Shown: positions 1 to 9,882, counted from the stretch's first letter. The stretch: DNA of 64,000 nucleotides from Halocalculus aciditolerans (GCF_014647475.1 NZ_BMPG01000003.1:310001-374000), one strand, 5' to 3'. The notes: generated by a model from the letters alone, not told the origin. Program-made: numbers and translations.

Positions 1-150
1 TGTACACGGGTTCATCCGGACCTGAAAGAGGTCTCGGACGACGGGCAGTGCGCCGCCTGCCTGAAGCACGACGTGTTCGACGCGGGCTACGAGGCGAGCC
101 CGGTGTTCACTCGTGGTGCGGCGAGTACGGAGGGATCGGCCCGTGAATAG
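1..150 (+). CDS. Oligopeptide/dipeptide ABC transporter ATP-binding protein, C-terminal end (5' truncated by window)
   Basis: The frame is open from base 1 and stops at TAG 148-150, giving 49 residues. The Cys spacing (C1, then CAAC at 17-20) matches the tail of the oligo_HPY C-terminal domain found in DppD/OppD-type ATPases, where clustered cysteines follow an RC-P motif. The next ATPase gene overlaps its stop codon, so this is the first of the usual DppD-DppF pair that energises peptide import at the membrane. Only the tail is visible. The family assignment therefore rests on the Cys pattern and the position directly before a DppF-like gene. Confidence 0.7.
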   Translation, partial: CTRVHPDLKEVSDDGQCAACLKHDVFDAGYEASPVFTRGAASTEGSARE

Positions 151-1450
151 TCCGGCAGCGGATCCGCTGATTCAGGTCGCGGGGCTGACGAAGCATTTCG
201 ATGTTTCGAGCGGCATCTTCGGCGGCTACGAGTTCTCACTGAACGGCCTACAGTTCCCGTTCAGGTACGACCCGGAGGTCGTTCGAGCGGTCGACGACGT
301 CTCTTTCGAAATCGAACGTGGAGAGACGCTCGGCCTCGTCGGCGAGTCCGGTTGCGGGAAGTCCACGCTCGCGCGGGTTCTGCTTCAACTGCTTGAGCCG
401 ACGGCGGGAGACATCTATTTCGAGGAGGAGAACCTCGCGGAGCTGAGCAGTGAGGCCCTCCGTCAGCGGCGGAAGGACATCCAGATAATATTCCAAGACC
501 CTCAGTCGAGTCTCGACCCCCGGATGAAGGCCGGAGCGATTATCGAGGAACCGATGCAGGCACACGGGATGCTGGATGCAGCGGGTCGAGAGGAGCGCGC
601 GAAGGAGCTCTTGGAGTCTGTGGGACTCGAATCCCAGTATTACGACCGGTATCCGCACGAGTTCTCGGGCGGTCAGCGCCAGCGGATTAATCTCGCGCGT
701 GCGCTCTCCGTAGATCCGGAGTTCGTCGTGCTGGACGAGCCGACGAGCGCGCTCGACGTCTCTGTTCAGGCACAGATACTGAACACCTTGGACAGCCTCC
801 AAGCGGAGTTCGGGTTGACGTACCTGTTTATCAGCCACGACCTCTCCGTTATTCGCCACATCAGTGATCGCGTGGCGGTGATGTACCTCGGCGAACTCGT
901 GGAGGTTGCGCCCGTCGAGGCACTCTTCGAGGATCCGAAGCATCCATACACACGTGCACTCCTCTCCTCGATTCCGGTTCCAGACCCGCGAAACCGGGGT
1001 GAGCGAAGCGTTCTCGAAGGCGACGTTCCCAGCCCCATCAACCCGCCGTCAGGGTGTCGGTTCCGGACGCGCTGCCCCGCGCTTATCGCACCGGCCGAGC
1101 ACGACCTCTCCGAGACCGAATGGGAGAGCGTCCGGTCGTTGTTACGCGCAGTTTCCCGCCGCTCATTCGACCCTGACGACGTCGACGCAGGCACGCTTCG
1201 GGCGCGTTTCTTCGACGGACCGCTCTCAGACGCGCACTGCGAGGAAGTCATAGATCAGGCGATTAACCACGCTGTTACCGGCCGCTGGGACCAGTCGAGT
1301 AGCCTGCTAGAGCGTGAATTCTCACAGAAGAGTATCTGTGCGCAGTCTAACCCATCGCTCGAACGCATTCCGACCGACCGACGCGTCGCCTGCCACCGCC
1401 ATCACGTCGACGGCGGCGATGGAACCCGTGGAACGGGTGGAACAATGTAG
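143..1450 (+). CDS. Oligopeptide/dipeptide ABC transporter ATP-binding protein (DppF/OppF type)
   Basis: This is the ATPase of a peptide-type importer. With GTG 143 as start it has 435 residues. That start overlaps the upstream stop codon and has GGAGGG at 129-134, 8 nt upstream, which favours it over GTG 113. Walker A GESGCGKS lies at about 67-74, followed by Q-loop [10 protein letters not shown], signature FSGGQRQR, Walker [12 protein letters not shown] and the switch His in SHDLSV. The C-terminal oligo_HPY domain is interrupted: about 90 residues, including a helical segment, separate the first Cys cluster (GCRFRTRCP) from the final CxxN and ACHRHH part. The permease and binding-protein genes presumably lie to the left of the window. 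The enzymes downstream on the same strand may act on the imported compound. Confidence 0.93.
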   Translation: MNSPAADPLIQVAGLTKHFDVSSGIFGGYEFSLNGLQFPFRYDPEVVRAVDDVSFEIERGETLGLVGESGCGKSTLARVLLQLLEPTAGDIYFEEENLAELSSEALRQRRKDIQIIFQDPQSSLDPRMKAGAIIEEPMQAHGMLDAAGREERAKELLESVGLESQYYDRYPHEFSGGQRQRINLARALSVDPEFVVLDEPTSALDVSVQAQILNTLDSLQAEFGLTYLFISHDLSVIRHISDRVAVMYLGELVEVAPVEALFEDPKHPYTRALLSSIPVPDPRNRGERSVLEGDVPSPINPPSGCRFRTRCPALIAPAEHDLSETEWESVRSLLRAVSRRSFDPDDVDAGTLRARFFDGPLSDAHCEEVIDQAINHAVTGRWDQSSSLLEREFSQKSICAQSNPSLERIPTDRRVACHRHHVDGGDGTRGTGGTM

Positions 1451-1507
1451 GCCACATCGCCCGTACGGCGGTCAGTATCGGTTACGACAACACAGGACAC
1501 GAAACTG

Positions 1508-2923
1508 ATGACGAAAGACATCATCCACGAACGAATCGAAGCACGCCGAACAGAGCTCGTCGCGCTGACGCGAAGCATCTGGGAGAATCCGGAGCTCGGT
1601 CTCGAGGAGACGGAATCCGCAGAGCTACTCGCCGATCGGCTCGCTGCAGACGGATTCTCAGTTGAGCGCGGCGTCGGTGGGATGGAGACCGCATTCGTCG
1701 CGAGCTACGGCGAGGGTGACCCGACGATCGGGATACTCGGAGAGTACGACGCACTCCCTGGCCTCTCACAGACGGTCTCGACGACGCGTGAACCAGTTGA
1801 GGAGGGCGGCCCCGGACACGGGTGCGGGCACAACCTCTTCGGCGTCGGGAGCCTCGGTGCCGCCATCGCGGTCAAGGACGCGATCGAAGCAGATGAGCTA
1901 GACGGAACGATCAGATACTACGGGTGTCCGGCCGAGGAGACGCTCGTCGGGAAAGTATACATGGCGCGAGCGGGCGTCTTCGACGATCTGGACGCCGCCC
2001 TCACGTGGCATCCAAGTCACGTTTCCGCGCCCTGGAAAGGCCGCTCGCTCGCCATGAACTCCATCGAGTACCAGTTCGACGGCCAGTCCGCTCACGCCGC
2101 TGACTCTCCCGAATCGGGGCGAAGCTCGCTCGACGCCATCGAGCTGATGAACATGGGCGCAGAGTTCATGCGCGAACACGTCTCAGATGCCGCTCGAATC
2201 CACTATACGATCACGGACGGTGGAGGTGCACCGAACGTCGTCCCGGCGGAAGCGTCCGTCTGGTACTTCGTCCGCGCGCCGAGCCGAAAGGAAGTTGAGC
2301 GCATCACCGCCTGGCTTGACGACGTCGCCGAGGGCGCGACGCTGATGACGCAGACGTCGTTCGAGCGGAGGTTCCTCACAGGCTGCTACGACTACATGGC
2401 CAGTGACACGCTCTCGGACGTGCTTCTGGCGAACATGCGCGAACTCGGCTCGATCGATTACTCGGACGCCGACCGTGAGTTCGCGGCCGGGCTGAAACAG
2501 ACGCTCTCCGATGAGACGGTCGAGAGTCGTCTCAGTGACCTCCCGGAGGGGAGGCGCGAAGCGGCGGCCGGTCGCGCGCTCTACTCTGAGCCGATGGAGT
2601 CGTTCGATGAAGGGACCGTGATGAGCGGGTCAACAGATGTCGCGGACGTGAGCTGGATTACGCCCGTCGCTCAGTTCTGGGGGGCGTCGTGGCCCGTCGG
2701 GACGCCGTCGCACTCCTGGCAGGCCGTCGCGGCAAACGGCGATTTCGGCGCGAAATCCGCAATCTACGCCGCGAAAGTCCTCGGTGGCACCGCATACGAC
2801 CTCTTCGACGACCCGTCACTCCTCGAAGCCGCAGCGGCGGAACTCGAAGAACGTCGCCCACACCAGTACGTGAGCCCGCTCCCGGAGAGCGCGGAGCCAC
2901 CGACGGATGTGGACGTGAACTAA
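1508..2923 (+). CDS. M20-family metal-dependent amidohydrolase (AbgB-like)
   Basis: A 471-residue cytoplasmic amidohydrolase of peptidase family M20D, closest in pattern to the AbgB subunit of aminobenzoyl-glutamate hydrolase. It shows GILGEYDALPG at about 75-85, the metal-binding HGCGHN at 104-109 and GCPAEE at 139-144. A lid/dimerisation segment with HAADSPE follows, and a late His in GTPSHSW. Family members release an amine from N-acyl amino acids or small amides. It follows the importer ATPase by 57 nt on the same strand and precedes a creatininase-family gene, so hydrolysis of an imported amide is plausible. The true substrate cannot be read from sequence. Confidence 0.9.
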   Translation: MTKDIIHERIEARRTELVALTRSIWENPELGLEETESAELLADRLAADGFSVERGVGGMETAFVASYGEGDPTIGILGEYDALPGLSQTVSTTREPVEEGGPGHGCGHNLFGVGSLGAAIAVKDAIEADELDGTIRYYGCPAEETLVGKVYMARAGVFDDLDAALTWHPSHVSAPWKGRSLAMNSIEYQFDGQSAHAADSPESGRSSLDAIELMNMGAEFMREHVSDAARIHYTITDGGGAPNVVPAEASVWYFVRAPSRKEVERITAWLDDVAEGATLMTQTSFERRFLTGCYDYMASDTLSDVLLANMRELGSIDYSDADREFAAGLKQTLSDETVESRLSDLPEGRREAAAGRALYSEPMESFDEGTVMSGSTDVADVSWITPVAQFWGASWPVGTPSHSWQAVAANGDFGAKSAIYAAKVLGGTAYDLFDDPSLLEAAAAELEERRPHQYVSPLPESAEPPTDVDVN

Positions 2924-3058
2924 GCATGCGGCTGTACCCACAGCTTCCGATTCGCGCTCACTCACGATGCCCGACGAAACCCGGACGAAGACACGACTCC
3001 CGATCCCCAATGCAGCTTACGTATCCCGAGACCGACGACACGACGGAGGTACTCGCAC

Positions 3059-3793
3059 ATGAGTGACGACCAGACGTACCGGCTCGAACGAATGACGTGG
3101 GAGGAAGCCGAAACCGCGTTCAAAGCCGCGGATTACGTCGCCCTCCCCTGCGGGAGCACGGAGCAACACTCACTCCACCTCCCGATGTCCGTGGACACCC
3201 TGCGCTCGTCCCATCTCACGGACGAACTCGCAGAACGAGCGCACGCACACGGCCTGGAACTGCTCGTCCTCCCCCCGCTCCCGTACGGCTACTCCGAACA
3301 CCACCTCTCGTTCTCGGGGACGATCACGATTGACGCCGACACGTACCAGGACATCGTCGTCGATATCGGCCGATCGGTGAAAGAGCACGGCGCCGACCGA
3401 TTCCTCATCACGAACTTCCACGCGGGGAATATCGAACCACACAAGCTCGCCATCGACCGTCTACAACGCGATCACGACCTTCCGACCCGGTATGTCAACT
3501 GGACGGACTTCGCGCGGGAGGAACTTGAAGAACGCTTCGGGGATAACTGGGGGCACGCCGGAGAACACGAGACGAGCGTCATCGAGCACTACCGACCGGA
3601 GTTAGTGCGACAGGAGAAGAAGCGGCCGCAGACGATGCACGGGACGTCCGACTCGGAACGTTTCCGCTACTTCGACGATCTAACCGACGAGGGGGGGCTC
3701 GGCGATCCGACAGCGTCCGATCCCGCGTTCGTCGCCGATGTCGTCGAGGAGACGACCGAGAGAATCCTCAAAGACCTCAGTGACGATGAGTGA
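3059..3793 (+). CDS. Creatininase family protein
   Basis: A 244-residue creatininase-family metal hydrolase. The family motif is clear: LPCGSTEQHSLHLP at about 29-42 followed by D46, which supplies Glu, His and Asp ligands for the two-metal site. A central NFHAGN matches the NgHgGN motif, and HAGEHETS supplies the last ligands. The length is normal for the family. Members open cyclic amides (creatinine) or act on formamides in cofactor routes. Its place between an M20 amidohydrolase and a polysaccharide-deacetylase/allantoinase-like gene suggests a C-N hydrolase set fed by the upstream importer. It is not necessarily creatininase itself. Confidence 0.9.
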   Translation: MSDDQTYRLERMTWEEAETAFKAADYVALPCGSTEQHSLHLPMSVDTLRSSHLTDELAERAHAHGLELLVLPPLPYGYSEHHLSFSGTITIDADTYQDIVVDIGRSVKEHGADRFLITNFHAGNIEPHKLAIDRLQRDHDLPTRYVNWTDFAREELEERFGDNWGHAGEHETSVIEHYRPELVRQEKKRPQTMHGTSDSERFRYFDDLTDEGGLGDPTASDPAFVADVVEETTERILKDLSDDE

Positions 3794-3853
3794 GGTGCTG
3801 GTTCGCGTCCAACGAACCGACCGCGGGAAGGAACGCCCGAGGGGTGGAGAGCG

Positions 3854-4669
3854 ATGAGTCGCGCACGCGTCTGCCTGACCGTCGACTTCGATGGGGTGTC
3901 CTCGTGGATTCACTCCTTCGGGGAAGCGGATAGCCCGACGAACCTCTCTCGTGGCCTGTTCGGCGTCGACGTCGGTGCACCACGGCTTCTCGATCTCTTT
4001 GACGACTACGGCGTCGAGACGACGTGGTTCGTTCCCGGACATACCGTCGAAAGCTTCCCGGAAGCCGTCGAAGCAGTCTGGGCTGCCGGCCACGACATCC
4101 AGCATCACGGCTGGTCGCACACGCGTCCCGGAACCTATCCGGATACGGCCACCGAGCGTGCCGATATTACGCGTGGCATCGACGCTATCGAGGCGCTGAC
4201 TGGACGGCGGCCGTCCGGGTATCGATCGCCTTCGTGGGACTTCTCCCCAGACACGCTCTCGCTGCTCCAGGAACTCAACTTCGACTGGGACTCTAGTCAG
4301 ATGGGAGCGGAGTTCTGTCCGTATCCCCTCCGCACTGACTGGCAGGCACCCGCTGACGAGCCCTTCGACCGCGGCCGCGAAACAGACCTTATTGAAGTTC
4401 CCGTCTCGTGGCAACGTGACGACTTCCCCGCATTCGCGTTCGACCGCCAGCGCGGATATGCGAACGAGACCGCCGTCTTCGAGATGTGGGAATCACAATT
4501 CGAGTGGATGTACCGAAACATCGACGACGGCGTCTACGTGCTGACGATGCATCCGCAGATTATGGGATACGGCCACCGTATCGAACGACTCGACGCGCTC
4601 GTCGAGACGATGGCCGCGTACCCTAACGTCGAGTTCACGACCGTCGACGACGTCGCCGCGTCCGTCTAA
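3854..4669 (+). CDS. Polysaccharide deacetylase family protein (PuuE/allantoinase-like)
   Basis: A 271-residue NodB-fold deacetylase. LTVDFDG (D11 and D13) is the catalytic/metal motif 1, HHGWSH at 84-89 is the HxxxH metal motif 2, and GYRSPSWDFSPDT is motif 3. There is no signal peptide, so the protein is cytoplasmic. The Hxx-HGW-H arrangement and the late LTMHPQIMGYGHR resemble the PuuE (cofactor-independent allantoinase) and peptidoglycan-deacetylase-like subgroup, not chitooligosaccharide deacetylases. Sitting 60 nt after the creatininase gene, it probably belongs to the same C-N hydrolysis pathway. The substrate is unproven. Confidence 0.9.
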   Translation: MSRARVCLTVDFDGVSSWIHSFGEADSPTNLSRGLFGVDVGAPRLLDLFDDYGVETTWFVPGHTVESFPEAVEAVWAAGHDIQHHGWSHTRPGTYPDTATERADITRGIDAIEALTGRRPSGYRSPSWDFSPDTLSLLQELNFDWDSSQMGAEFCPYPLRTDWQAPADEPFDRGRETDLIEVPVSWQRDDFPAFAFDRQRGYANETAVFEMWESQFEWMYRNIDDGVYVLTMHPQIMGYGHRIERLDALVETMAAYPNVEFTTVDDVAASV

Positions 4670-4691
4670 CGCCCGAGAAGCGCTCCTCGGC

Positions 4692-5417
4692 TCAGACGAG
4701 GTCGGAGCCGCCGTCGACGTTCACGACGCTCCCAGTCATGTAGGCGCTGCCCTCGCCACAGAGAAAGTGGATGACGCGTGCAACCTCATCTGGATCCCCG
4801 AGTCGTCCCGCCGGGAGACGCTCAACGAACGCGTCGAGGTCTTCCTCACTCCACAGCTCCGAATCGGTCGTGAGTGGCGTATCGATGAGGCCCGGAACGA
4901 CACTGTTCACACGGACGCTCGGCGCGAGTTGTTTGGCGAGTCCTTTCGTGAGACCGAGGACGCCGGCTTTCGAGGCGGAGTAATGAACACCCGCACTCGC
5001 GCTCCCGCGCTGTCCCGCTGTCGAAGAGACGTTGACGACGGCACCCTTACCCCGCTCATACATCCTGGGGCCGACTGCATGTGCAACGTTGTACTGACCG
5101 GTGAGGTTGACGTCAATGACGTCACGCCACTCTTCGGGACCAAGATCACCGAGCCAGAAATACCGCGAAACAGCGGCATTGTTCACGACCGCAGTGATGT
5201 CCGTAGTCTGCTCGATGTCCGCGACGACATCGTTGACTGCACCGTGGTCGCTCACGTCCACATCGTACGTCGCGACGGACTCCCCGAACCCCTCGTGAAC
5301 TCCCGGATCGATATCGAGAGCAGCAACTACATCGACGACGTCGTCGTTCAAGAAGCGTTTAACGACCGCACGCCCGATTCCTGACGCGGCACCGGTTACG
5401 AGAGCACTCGTCGGCAT
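4692..5417 (-). CDS. SDR-family oxidoreductase
   Basis: A classical short-chain dehydrogenase/reductase of 241 residues when read from ATG 5417; the 19 extra upstream codons in frame are unlike the family. The cofactor motif TGAASGIG lies at residues 8-15, NNAA is present, and the catalytic residues are Ser (SSTAG) and YSASK. The C-terminus VDGGSDL is typical. An acidic residue after the second strand (DIDPG) suggests NAD preference. It is convergent with the deacetylase gene and lies about 60 nt from the oxidoreductase gene on the same strand, so the two minus-strand genes may be co-transcribed. The substrate is unknown. Confidence 0.92.
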   Translation of the reverse strand: MPTSALVTGAASGIGRAVVKRFLNDDVVDVVAALDIDPGVHEGFGESVATYDVDVSDHGAVNDVVADIEQTTDITAVVNNAAVSRYFWLGDLGPEEWRDVIDVNLTGQYNVAHAVGPRMYERGKGAVVNVSSTAGQRGSASAGVHYSASKAGVLGLTKGLAKQLAPSVRVNSVVPGLIDTPLTTDSELWSEEDLDAFVERLPAGRLGDPDEVARVIHFLCGEGSAYMTGSVVNVDGGSDLV

Positions 5418-5477
5418 ACCTTGTTCATTGGTAAAACGAGGCATAACTGTATCGCGGTTCAGCAGCCGTTCCACTCC

Positions 5478-6428
5478 TCAGGCGAACGCGGGGATGACTT
5501 CCTCCGCGAAGAGCTCTGCACCCTCGTCCCGGGGGAAATCCACGAACTCCACCACGACCTCCTCGATACCGAGATCTCGATACCGCTCGATATCGGCGAT
5601 GATCTCGCTTGGTGTCCCGACAAGATGATGGTCGTTCTCGTCGACGTTCTCCGCGCGAAAACGTGGCGCGTCGTCGAGCACAGCCGCGACTTCCGCATCA
5701 GTCCGCCGGATGATACAGCGAGCGAACCACGACTTATCGATCTCGTCGTAGTCGCGTCCATACGTTTCACAGTGACCGGCGAGCACGTCGAGCTTCCGTG
5801 CCATGACCTCGTGAGACCCCCAGTAGTTCCACGTATCGGCGTGCTTTGCAGTGATACGGAGGGTGAACTCCTCACCACCCCCGCCGACCATAATCGGCGG
5901 TCGTGGTCGCTGCGTCGGCGACGGCTCACAGACCGCTCCTTGGAGCGTGTAGTGTTCTCCGTCGAACGTGACTTCGTCCTCCGTCCAGAGGCGAGTCACG
6001 ACCTCGATAGCCTCCTCAAGCTTCCGAAGACGCGTCGGAGCGTCCGGCCACTTGTAACCGTACGCGAGCGCTTCGTCGCCCTTCCAGCCTGCCCCCATCC
6101 CGAGCTTGACCCGCCCATCGCTAACGTTATCGAGCGTCGCAACCGCCTTCGCGAGCAACGCCGGGTTTCGGAACTCGTTATTGATCGTCTTCGGATAGAG
6201 ATAGACGCTCTCTGTCTCACTAGCGAGGCCGGTGAGCGTCGTCAAGCACTCGGTCGTGCGTCCCGTCCCCGTCATAACGTGATCCGGTACGCTCACCCCA
6301 TCAAAACCCACGTCCTCAACTGTCCGCGCAAACCTTCGCTGCTTCTCCCAACTAATCTCATCACAGTAGACCAGGTTACTGTACTCGAACGACCCCCCGC
6401 TCGTCGGAATGTTTACTGCGAAATCCAT
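5478..6428 (-). CDS. LLM-class (luciferase-like) flavin/F420-dependent oxidoreductase
   Basis: A 316-residue TIM-barrel protein of the bacterial-luciferase-like family. Diagnostic segments are the N-terminal SVPDHVMTG, the central SDGRVKLGMGAGWKGDE and the late RPPIMVGGGG phosphate-binding loop. In archaea such proteins usually use coenzyme F420, so oxidation or reduction of a small organic substrate is likely. It starts at ATG 6428 and is followed by the SDR gene, making a two-gene redox unit on the minus strand. The sequence does not distinguish an F420 enzyme from an FMN monooxygenase. Confidence 0.9.
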   Translation of the reverse strand: MDFAVNIPTSGGSFEYSNLVYCDEISWEKQRRFARTVEDVGFDGVSVPDHVMTGTGRTTECLTTLTGLASETESVYLYPKTINNEFRNPALLAKAVATLDNVSDGRVKLGMGAGWKGDEALAYGYKWPDAPTRLRKLEEAIEVVTRLWTEDEVTFDGEHYTLQGAVCEPSPTQRPRPPIMVGGGGEEFTLRITAKHADTWNYWGSHEVMARKLDVLAGHCETYGRDYDEIDKSWFARCIIRRTDAEVAAVLDDAPRFRAENVDENDHHLVGTPSEIIADIERYRDLGIEEVVVEFVDFPRDEGAELFAEEVIPAFA

Positions 6429-6874
6429 CCTTTGATCACTCGCAGAACGAGCGCTTAACGTTGTGGGCGCAGCGAGACGGTGTTCAGTTACGGCTGAAAA
6501 GTGAGGCAGACGGTTTCAACTATTGACACCAGCGGTCAATCCCGATTTGGAGCTCTACCGCACTGCGACGGGCGACCGCCCCGACTCCGACTCCGACTCT
6601 GACTGGGGGACGTATCGCGGCACGGGAGACCGCGAGCGATCACTGAGCGGATTCGCCTCTGCTGATTCTGGGTGTGAGACGGATAGTCCGCCAGTTGCGG
6701 CTCTCTCGACTCTCGATATCTCGGTGATGCGGCACAAACCACGTGGGAACGACAAAGGCGCTGGTTCGACGTCTACGGCCCAGATGCGATCAGCGACGAC
6801 TCGGACTCGTCCGCACAGGGTATCCAAGTCGAGTTGTCTCTCGGGGGACGCAGGGGTGGTGTTCGGATGGGGAG
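6429..6874. other. Intergenic region, no convincing gene
   Basis: This 446-nt stretch lies between the 5' end of the luciferase-like gene and the 3' end of the fused ABC ATPase gene. It contains a short GACTCC hexamer run near 6581-6605. A plus-strand frame beginning near 6535 reads acidic for about 60 codons and then loses coding character. I see no family match and no start signal. It may be decayed coding DNA, and it must hold the promoter of the oxidoreductase gene. Confidence 0.5.
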
Positions 6875-8965
6875 TCAGTCGCTCGTTGACTCTCCCTCCG
6901 TCCCCGAACTGTCGACACTTGTGGGGTGGTCTCTCTCGGCGGTTTCGTCGGCGGGGAAGTAGCAGGCGGCTGTGTGCGTGTCGTTTCCGGCGGCGTCGAG
7001 GTCGGGCTCGCTGCGGCGGCAGTCGTCGGTCGCCTTCGAGCATCGCGGGGCGAACGCACAGCCGGACGGGAGGTCGACGGGGTCGGGTGGCTCGCCATCC
7101 AGTAGCACTCGATCACGTGCGACCGACGGGTCTTTCTCGGGGGCTGCGGACAGCAGCGAGTCCGTGTAGGGGTGTTTCGGCTGGTTCGCGATTCGGTCGA
7201 CGCCGCCTTCCTCCACGATGCGTCCGAGGTACATGATGGCGAGGCGGTCCGAGACTTGGGTGAGGCTCGCCAGGTCGTGGCTGATGTAGACGATGCCGAT
7301 GGCTTCGGTGTCTGCGAGGTCGCGGAGGAGGTTGAGTAGGTTCACCTTCAGGGAGACGTCGAGCATCGACGCCGGCTCGTCGCAGATGAGGAATTCTGGG
7401 TCGAGCACGAGTGCGCGAGCGATGGCGACGCGTTGGCGCTGCCCGCCGGAGAGTTCGTGCGGGTACTGGTCGAGGAACTGGCTTGCGGGTGTCAGGCCGA
7501 CTTTTTCGAGCGTTTCCGTGACGGCGGCGGTGCGTTCGTCTGTCCGGTAGTCGTGGATGGTGAGCGGCTCGCCGACGAGCTGGCGGACGGTCTGTCGGGG
7601 GTTCAGCGAGTCGAAGGGGTCTTGGAAGATGATCTGCGCCTTCCGGCGGAACTCCTTCATATTCCCGTCTTGGTAGTATTCGTGTGGTTCGCCGTCGAAC
7701 ACGACCTCGCCGCCCGTCGGCTCTTCGAGGAGCGCGATCGTTTCTCCGAGAGTCGATTTCCCACAGCCGGATTCTCCGGCGATCCCGAGCACTTCGGATT
7801 TCCGCACGGAGAGTGAGACGCCGTCGACGGCTCGCACGTAGTCCGCGCTCTCCCCTCGGACTTTGCTCAGGAGGCTCTGACTCTGCTCGTAGTGTTTCTC
7901 GAGACCGCGAGTCTCGAGGATTACGTCGCCGACGTCGGAGTCCGCGGGCTCGGTTTCTTCGATACCCCACGTGTCGGGTTCGGTGGCGTCCTGACGCATC
8001 GTCGCGGCGCGATTGACGTGGTGGCACGCGGAGCGGTGGTTTCGGTTCGGGAGGTCGACGAAGTCCGGATGTTCGGTTTCGCACTCCGGAGTGGAGAACG
8101 GGCAGCGTTCTTGGAACACGCATCCGGATGGCTTGCTGTCGAGGTTCGGCGGTGATCCGGGGATGGAGACCGGGTCGTCCGCGAGCTCGTCAATCTCCGG
8201 GAAGGAGTTCTTCAGCCCCATCGTGTAGGGGTTCGTCGGGTTTATGAGGACGTTGTCGACGCTCCCTTGTTCCATCACTTTCCCGCCGTAGAGGATGGAG
8301 AGTTCGTCGCACGTCTCGGCGATGACGCCGATCTCATGCGTGATGAGCATGAGGGAACTGTCCATGCGTTCTTGGATTTCGAGGATTTTATCGATGATTT
8401 TGTCTTGGACGATGACGTCGAGACCCGTGGTCGGTTCGTCGGCGATGATGAGGTCCGGTTCGAGCGCGAGCGCCATCGCGATGGTGACACGCTGGCGCAT
8501 CCCCCCGCTGAATTCGTGGGGGTAGTCGTCGATTCGACCGGGGTCGAGTCCGACGATGTCGAATAGCTCACGCACACGTTCACGGGCGTCGGATTTGGAG
8601 ACATCCCGGTGTGTCTGGATGGCTTGCCGGATCTGTGCGCCCGTGCTCATGACGGGGTCGAGGGAGTCCATCGCGCTCTGCGGGATGTACGCGATGTCTT
8701 CCCAGAGGATTTCTCTGCGCTCCGTCGGGGAGAGAGACGTGAGGTCCTTGCCGTTGAACTGGACGCTCCCGGATTCGACGGTCCCGTTATCCGGGAGGAG
8801 GCCGAGTACGGCCTCTGCGACGGTTGACTTCCCGGATCCGGACTCGCCGGCTAACCCGTAGTTCACTCCCTCGTCGATATCGAAGGAGACGCCGTTGACG
8901 GCGTGTACCTTCCCGTTCTTCGTGCCGTACGTCACTTCGAGGTTCTCGACTTCGAGCAGGCTCAT
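6875..8965 (-). CDS. Fused dual ATP-binding protein of a dipeptide/oligopeptide ABC transporter (DppD-DppF fusion)
   Basis: A 696-residue protein with two complete ABC ATPase domains. The N-terminal half has Walker A GESGSGKS at 40-47, signature FSGGMRQR, Walker B LIIADEPTTGLD and an oligo_HPY Cys cluster (GCVFQERCPF). The C-terminal half repeats this with [27 protein letters not shown] and GCAFAPRCS. The halves correspond to DppD and DppF, which are separate genes elsewhere in this window. The start overlaps the stop of the permease gene by ATGA. It ends the operon dppA-CoA-transferase-lyase-dppB-dppC-dppDF and powers uptake of that operon's substrate. Confidence 0.95.
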   Translation of the reverse strand: MSLLEVENLEVTYGTKNGKVHAVNGVSFDIDEGVNYGLAGESGSGKSTVAEAVLGLLPDNGTVESGSVQFNGKDLTSLSPTERREILWEDIAYIPQSAMDSLDPVMSTGAQIRQAIQTHRDVSKSDARERVRELFDIVGLDPGRIDDYPHEFSGGMRQRVTIAMALALEPDLIIADEPTTGLDVIVQDKIIDKILEIQERMDSSLMLITHEIGVIAETCDELSILYGGKVMEQGSVDNVLINPTNPYTMGLKNSFPEIDELADDPVSIPGSPPNLDSKPSGCVFQERCPFSTPECETEHPDFVDLPNRNHRSACHHVNRAATMRQDATEPDTWGIEETEPADSDVGDVILETRGLEKHYEQSQSLLSKVRGESADYVRAVDGVSLSVRKSEVLGIAGESGCGKSTLGETIALLEEPTGGEVVFDGEPHEYYQDGNMKEFRRKAQIIFQDPFDSLNPRQTVRQLVGEPLTIHDYRTDERTAAVTETLEKVGLTPASQFLDQYPHELSGGQRQRVAIARALVLDPEFLICDEPASMLDVSLKVNLLNLLRDLADTEAIGIVYISHDLASLTQVSDRLAIMYLGRIVEEGGVDRIANQPKHPYTDSLLSAAPEKDPSVARDRVLLDGEPPDPVDLPSGCAFAPRCSKATDDCRRSEPDLDAAGNDTHTAACYFPADETAERDHPTSVDSSGTEGESTSD

Positions 8966-9882
8966 TGGTCAGTCTGGATTTCGGGGTTGATGACTTCCTC
9001 GTAGGCGCGGCCGACGAGGAACACCGATGTCGTGACGGCGGCGATGCCGAGTGCCGGTGGGAGCACCCACCACCACGCGATACGGATATTCCCGGAGTCG
9101 AACACCATGCGGAGCATCCGCCCCCAGCTCGTCATCGTCGGGTCGCCGAAGCCGAGGAACGCGAGGCTCGCCTGTGCGGTGATCGCCCACGCGATACCGT
9201 ACGCAGTGTACAGGAAGCCGATGGGCAGGACGTTCGGTGCGACGTGCAGGGACATCGTTCGCAGGTCACTCGCGCCGCTAGCGCGGGCGGACTTCACGAA
9301 CGTCCGCTCGCGGACGGACAACACTTCCGAGCGGACGACCCGTGCGGGCATCTTCCAGAGGAACGCCGCGATGACGAACGTGATGACCCAGATGTTCGGT
9401 GTGATGAACGTCAACAGTAACAGCGCCATCGGCATGAACGGGAGAGAGAACGTGAGGTCCGTGAACCGCATCAGAATCTCGTCGACCCAGCCGCCGTAGT
9501 AGCCGCTCACGAGTCCGACGAGGAACCCGAGGAAGCCGGTGAGAAGACCGCCGAGCAGCCCGACGATGAGTGTCGGGCGAGCGCCGGCGAGGAACTGACT
9601 GAACACGTCCTTCCCGTACGCCGTCGTCCCGAGGAACGCTTGCGCGTTCGGTGCGGCGAGGCGCATGACTTCACCGCTGGCCGTGGTGACGTCGTACTTG
9701 ATCGGATCGTGGGGCGCGAGGAGCGGCCCGAACAGCCCGAGGAGCACGAACGACGCGATGACGACGGCACCACCGAGTGCGAGCCTATCCTGTCGGAGGA
9801 ACGCGAGCTGGTCGGCGAGCGCCGACCGAGCGGCGCTCACGCGCTCGAATAGGACCTCTCCGTTCTGCGAGTCGGTGCTCAC
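8962..9882 (-). CDS. ABC transporter permease (DppC type)
   Basis: A 306-residue inner-membrane permease of the peptide/nickel importer family. There is a short cytoplasmic N-terminus, a first membrane helix near 35-55, a DppC-type loop with FLGTTAYGKDVFSQ, and the EAA loop in the region VKSARASGASDLRTM. The C-terminal helices contain LAFLGFGDPTMTSWGRML, the usual DppC signature. It overlaps the genes on both sides by 4 nt (ATGA), showing translational coupling in the operon. Confidence 0.94.
   Translation of the reverse strand: MSTDSQNGEVLFERVSAARSALADQLAFLRQDRLALGGAVVIASFVLLGLFGPLLAPHDPIKYDVTTASGEVMRLAAPNAQAFLGTTAYGKDVFSQFLAGARPTLIVGLLGGLLTGFLGFLVGLVSGYYGGWVDEILMRFTDLTFSLPFMPMALLLLTFITPNIWVITFVIAAFLWKMPARVVRSEVLSVRERTFVKSARASGASDLRTMSLHVAPNVLPIGFLYTAYGIAWAITAQASLAFLGFGDPTMTSWGRMLRMVFDSGNIRIAWWWVLPPALGIAAVTTSVFLVGRAYEEVINPEIQTDQ

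Noticed and set aside
5428-5444. GGTAAA half-site near the SDR gene start
   Set aside because: The other arm does not match TTTACC at the 4-nt spacing, so it is not counted with the IclR-cluster operators.
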